A stretch of 64,000 nt of DNA from Xaviernesmea rhizosphaerae. Lineage in GTDB: Bacteria; Pseudomonadota; Alphaproteobacteria; Rhizobiales; Rhizobiaceae. The stretch lies in contig NZ_MKIO01000031.1 in NCBI RefSeq assembly GCF_001938945.1, positions 186,001-250,000 of the forward strand. Reading direction: 5' to 3'. The notes under the pieces are model-generated. The model worked only from the letters and a program-made list of their open reading frames with translations. It was not told the DNA's origin and did not search any database. Below are positions 61,768-64,000 of the stretch, piece after piece (the stretch's first letter is position 1; each line of letters starts with the position of its first letter). Position numbers and translations under genes: made by a program.

Positions 61768-63045
61768 TCAGGCGATCGCTACAGGCAGTTCGTCGATCCT
61801 CGTCGTATAGCGCGGCGTCCTGTGATCGAACTTGGTCTCATGCTTCCGACGAAAACCCTCTGACGCGATAACCATGGTCTTCTTCCCGAACTTGTCGTTG
61901 ACGGCGTCGAGCGCGGCCGACAGACGACCTTCCTTCACCAGCTCCTCGGCGAACAGGTCTTTGGGTGCCAACTCTTCGGCGACAAGGTCTTCGAGGATGA
62001 CCCCAGCCTTCGTGTACGCGAACCCGTTCCCGGTGCGGGGTCCGCGATATCCCCGTTCGGCGGCCGACAGGGCGGCGCGTACCAAAGCGAACGTCGAGTT
62101 AGAGGGCGGCGACAGCGTGGCCGCTCGGGAGACGGAACTCTTGGCCGATCCGTTATGCGGGTTGGTATGGTAGAAGACCGACATGTGGCCAGCGACAAGG
62201 CCATGGTCGCGCAGCTTCTGCGCAGCGCGCGTTGCATGCGCCGTGAGCGCTGCCGTCAGCGTATCGAGATCGGTCATCGGCGTTCCCGAAGACCTCGTCA
62301 CCGCGATCCCCTTGCGCTGAGGCTCGACGTCTTCGATTTCCATACACCTGACGCCCTGAAGTTCGGCGACCGTCCTTTCGAGGACAACGGTCCCTAACTC
62401 CCTCGCTAGTTCCCGCGGCATGTCGCGGAGCTGGGCGACCGTATTGATGCCGAGCGCCCTGACTTTGGCCTGTGTCGCGCTGCCGACGCGCCAGACTTCA
62501 CCGACGTCGATCCGATCCATGCACCATTTGGCGATATCGGAATCCATGAAGTCAGCGACACCCGAGAACAGCGGGTTCTTTTTCGCGGCATGGTTCGCCA
62601 ATTTCGCCAACGTCTTGGTCGGCGCAATCCCCACACATGTGGGAATGCCGGTGGCCTCTCTCACGGCAGCGCGCATGGCCGTCGCATGGCCGACCATTCG
62701 ATCGCCGAAACCGCTGAGATCGACGAACGTCTCGTCAATACTGTAGACCTCAATCGAGGGGCTGAAGTCGTTGATCGTCGAGACGACGCGCCGCGACATG
62801 TCTCCGTACAAGCAGTAATTCGACGACAGGACGCGAACGCCCATGTCCTTCACCCTCGACCTGAAGAAGTGCGCCGGCTCGCCCATCTTGATCCCGAGAA
62901 GCTTGGCCTCCTCGCTCCTCGCCACCGCGCAGCCGTCATTGTTTGACAGGACGACCACGGGCTTGCCGACGAGCCGCGCGTCGAACGACCTCTCGCAGGA
63001 TACGTAGAAATTGTTGCAGTCGATGAGCGCGATGGGGTCAGGCAT
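61768..63045 (-). CDS. umuC: Y-family DNA polymerase, UmuC-like (Pol V catalytic subunit)
   Basis: The 425 residues start [21 protein letters not shown] and show the Y-family motifs: metal-binding D9 in [21 protein letters not shown] with the catalytic Asp-Glu, and a thumb helix-hairpin [18 protein letters not shown]. The little-finger region ends [11 protein letters not shown], the UmuC-typical C-terminal stretch. It is the error-prone translesion polymerase. UmuD precedes it by seven bases, and a LexA box lies ahead of both. Confidence 0.93.
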   Translation of the reverse strand: MPDPIALIDCNNFYVSCERSFDARLVGKPVVVLSNNDGCAVARSEEAKLLGIKMGEPAHFFRSRVKDMGVRVLSSNYCLYGDMSRRVVSTINDFSPSIEVYSIDETFVDLSGFGDRMVGHATAMRAAVREATGIPTCVGIAPTKTLAKLANHAAKKNPLFSGVADFMDSDIAKWCMDRIDVGEVWRVGSATQAKVRALGINTVAQLRDMPRELARELGTVVLERTVAELQGVRCMEIEDVEPQRKGIAVTRSSGTPMTDLDTLTAALTAHATRAAQKLRDHGLVAGHMSVFYHTNPHNGSAKSSVSRAATLSPPSNSTFALVRAALSAAERGYRGPRTGNGFAYTKAGVILEDLVAEELAPKDLFAEELVKEGRLSAALDAVNDKFGKKTMVIASEGFRRKHETKFDHRTPRYTTRIDELPVAIA

Positions 63046-63052
63046 GCCGACC

Positions 63053-63475
63053 TCAATCGATATCGGTTTTCCTGGCGACGCCCGCGAGGACGCCCCAGAT
63101 TTCGGTGGCCTCGGTGCATACGATCGGAGGGTATTCTCGGAACGACCGGGCTTCCAGAATGAAGCGGCCGTCCTGTCGCTTTCCGAGAACCTTCAGCGTC
63201 ACCTGGCCATCGTGCAGTGCGAGGACAACACGACCGAGCCTCTTCTTGGCCGTCCTGTCAATGGCGACCAGGTCACCGTCGAGGATGCCGATACCGGTGA
63301 GGCTGTCACCGCTGACCCGCCACCAGAACGTGGCCGCCTCATGCCTGACAATCCATGCGACCGGATCGATGACGTCCTCAAGGTCGTCACCTGCCGGGCT
63401 GGGAAAGCCGGCGGGGACTGGACAGGGCGCAAGGCGGACCTCGCGGCCGCTATAGACGACCTCGACATATTGCAT
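63053..63475 (-). CDS. umuD: UmuD-like self-cleaving peptidase S24 subunit
   Basis: The 140 residues begin with a short arm, then a likely cleavage site at A22-G23 ([13 protein letters not shown]), nucleophile S58 in [16 protein letters not shown] and catalytic lysine K95 in VTLKVLGKR. RecA-stimulated self-cleavage would give UmuD', which activates UmuC. It is located seven bases ahead of umuC. A LexA box stands 22 bases upstream of the start. Confidence 0.9.
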   Translation of the reverse strand: MQYVEVVYSGREVRLAPCPVPAGFPSPAGDDLEDVIDPVAWIVRHEAATFWWRVSGDSLTGIGILDGDLVAIDRTAKKRLGRVVLALHDGQVTLKVLGKRQDGRFILEARSFREYPPIVCTEATEIWGVLAGVARKTDID

Positions 63476-63496
63476 CAGAGAACCTTTTTGGTTTTT

Positions 63497-63511
63497 GTTC
63501 TCTAATTGTTC
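63497..63511 (-). promoter_or_regulatory. LexA (SOS) box upstream of umuDC
   Basis: The plus strand reads GTTC-TCTAATT-GTTC, an exact GTTC-N7-GTTC, the alphaproteobacterial SOS box. It lies between umuD and the divergently ordered upstream gene, so it should repress umuDC until DNA damage. Confidence 0.88.
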
Positions 63512-63532
63512 TCATCTGGGCGGAGAGTCAAG

Positions 63533-64000
63533 TCACATTGCGTGTTCGGGGTCGAGGTCTTCAGTCTTCTTCCACATCGATTCTTGGTGTTGCTTCACGA
63601 CCGCAAACCTCTGGAACGCGAGCCTCGCCTTCGTCAACTCGACATTCTGGAGGTCACCAATAGCCGCCGTCACCTGGTCTCGAGTGATGTCGCTCTCGGC
63701 TCCGACGACGACCTCCGCCAAGCGTAGAGCAGGTTCGAATCGGTGGAAATAGAGCCCGTTCTCCACTTCTTCCTGGTCGAGTTGAAACACCATCCTCTTC
63801 TCAGCCTCATACGCCCAGGAATCGAACTTAACGAACCAGGTCCGCATGTAGTCGAGGGTGTCGATGTCGTCGATCTGCTGGACTTTGAAGTCCTTCTCGG
63901 CGAGTAGGTGCGGTGTGTACTCGATCGGGATAATCGGACGGGCGCTAACGACATCGAACCCGAGACACACCCCGCGGTGCCGGTCCGCATAATGCGACCA
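63533..64000 (-). CDS. DUF2971 family protein (partial, N-terminus outside window)
   Basis: The frame continues to the right edge: WSHYADRHRGVCLGFDVVSA, then PIEYTP, FVKFDSWAYEAEKRMVFQL and a helical end QRFAVVKQHQESM. The first motif (W-x-H-Y-A-D near GVCLGF) is the signature of DUF2971. These proteins of unknown biochemistry are common in mobile and defence regions. About 155 C-terminal codons are visible. The stop is 21 bases from the LexA box. Confidence 0.82.
   Translation of the reverse strand, partial: WSHYADRHRGVCLGFDVVSARPIIPIEYTPHLLAEKDFKVQQIDDIDTLDYMRTWFVKFDSWAYEAEKRMVFQLDQEEVENGLYFHRFEPALRLAEVVVGAESDITRDQVTAAIGDLQNVELTKARLAFQRFAVVKQHQESMWKKTEDLDPEHAM

Larger units (their letters stand above)
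21652..64000. mobile_element. Integrative element inserted at tRNA-Pro (left end visible, right end outside window)
   Basis: The boundary is defined by the tRNA-Pro 3' remnant and an adjacent inward-lying tyrosine integrase. Beyond it gene content changes from conserved chromosomal functions to many short unknown genes, broken genes, defence-like genes and stress cargo. GC content looks lower and AT-rich intergenic stretches are frequent. No conjugation or phage structural genes are seen, so whether it is an ICE, a mobilisable island or a phage-related element is open. More than one element could be stacked here. Confidence 0.75.

Overview
The window looks like a rhizobial alphaproteobacterium (Rhizobiaceae or a close relative). 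Signs are GC-rich coding sequence, a TPP-riboswitch thiCOSGED operon, a tripartite tricarboxylate transporter, DctB/DctD, an OpgC-like membrane acyltransferase, a chemoreceptor ending in a GWDEF-type tether, copies of the palindrome built on GCATCGGACCGAA that is common in these genomes, and a GTTC-N7-GTTC LexA box. Everything is read directly from sequence; no database search was possible.

Layout. Positions 1-21650 look like conserved chromosome: tctA-tctB-tctC (minus strand, tctA cut by the window edge), a TerC-family membrane protein with a leader hairpin, dctD-dctB, a four-hairpin small-RNA locus with anti-Shine-Dalgarno loops, the thiamine operon, then a CoA-transferase, an OpgC-like protein, an acetolactate-synthase-like TPP enzyme, a small membrane protein and a methyl-accepting chemotaxis protein.

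At 21652-21700 lies only the 3' part of a tRNA-Pro(CGG) gene, and a tyrosine integrase starts 13 bases beyond it. I read this as the left end of an integrative element that runs past the right edge (more than 42 kb). Its first part (21.7-40.5 kb) holds the integrase, a probable directionality factor, two broken genes, a soluble FtsH-like AAA-metalloprotease with a metallophosphoesterase, a protein with family-A DNA polymerase core motifs, an AbiEii-like nucleotidyltransferase coupled to a PcfJ-like protein, and many small unknown genes joined by start/stop overlaps. A stress-type cargo cluster (41-46.3 kb: LysR, uracil-DNA-glycosylase-like, TDT transporter, DsbA-like, DUF305, YVTN propeller) follows.

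From 48.2 to 59.3 kb there is a defence-like block: a helicase IV-type helicase with a zinc ribbon, a membrane protein with a PD-(D/E)XK-like core, a NYN/OST-HTH protein, two divergent periplasmic ClpP-fold proteins, a PD-(D/E)XK nuclease and a C5-cytosine methyltransferase. The right end (59.4-64 kb) carries small genes, a second metallophosphoesterase flanked by direct repeats, a LexA-boxed umuDC pair and a partial DUF2971 gene. Three minus-strand island promoters share one unusual core (TTGnnn, 17-base spacer ending in GCCCGG, CATAYN).
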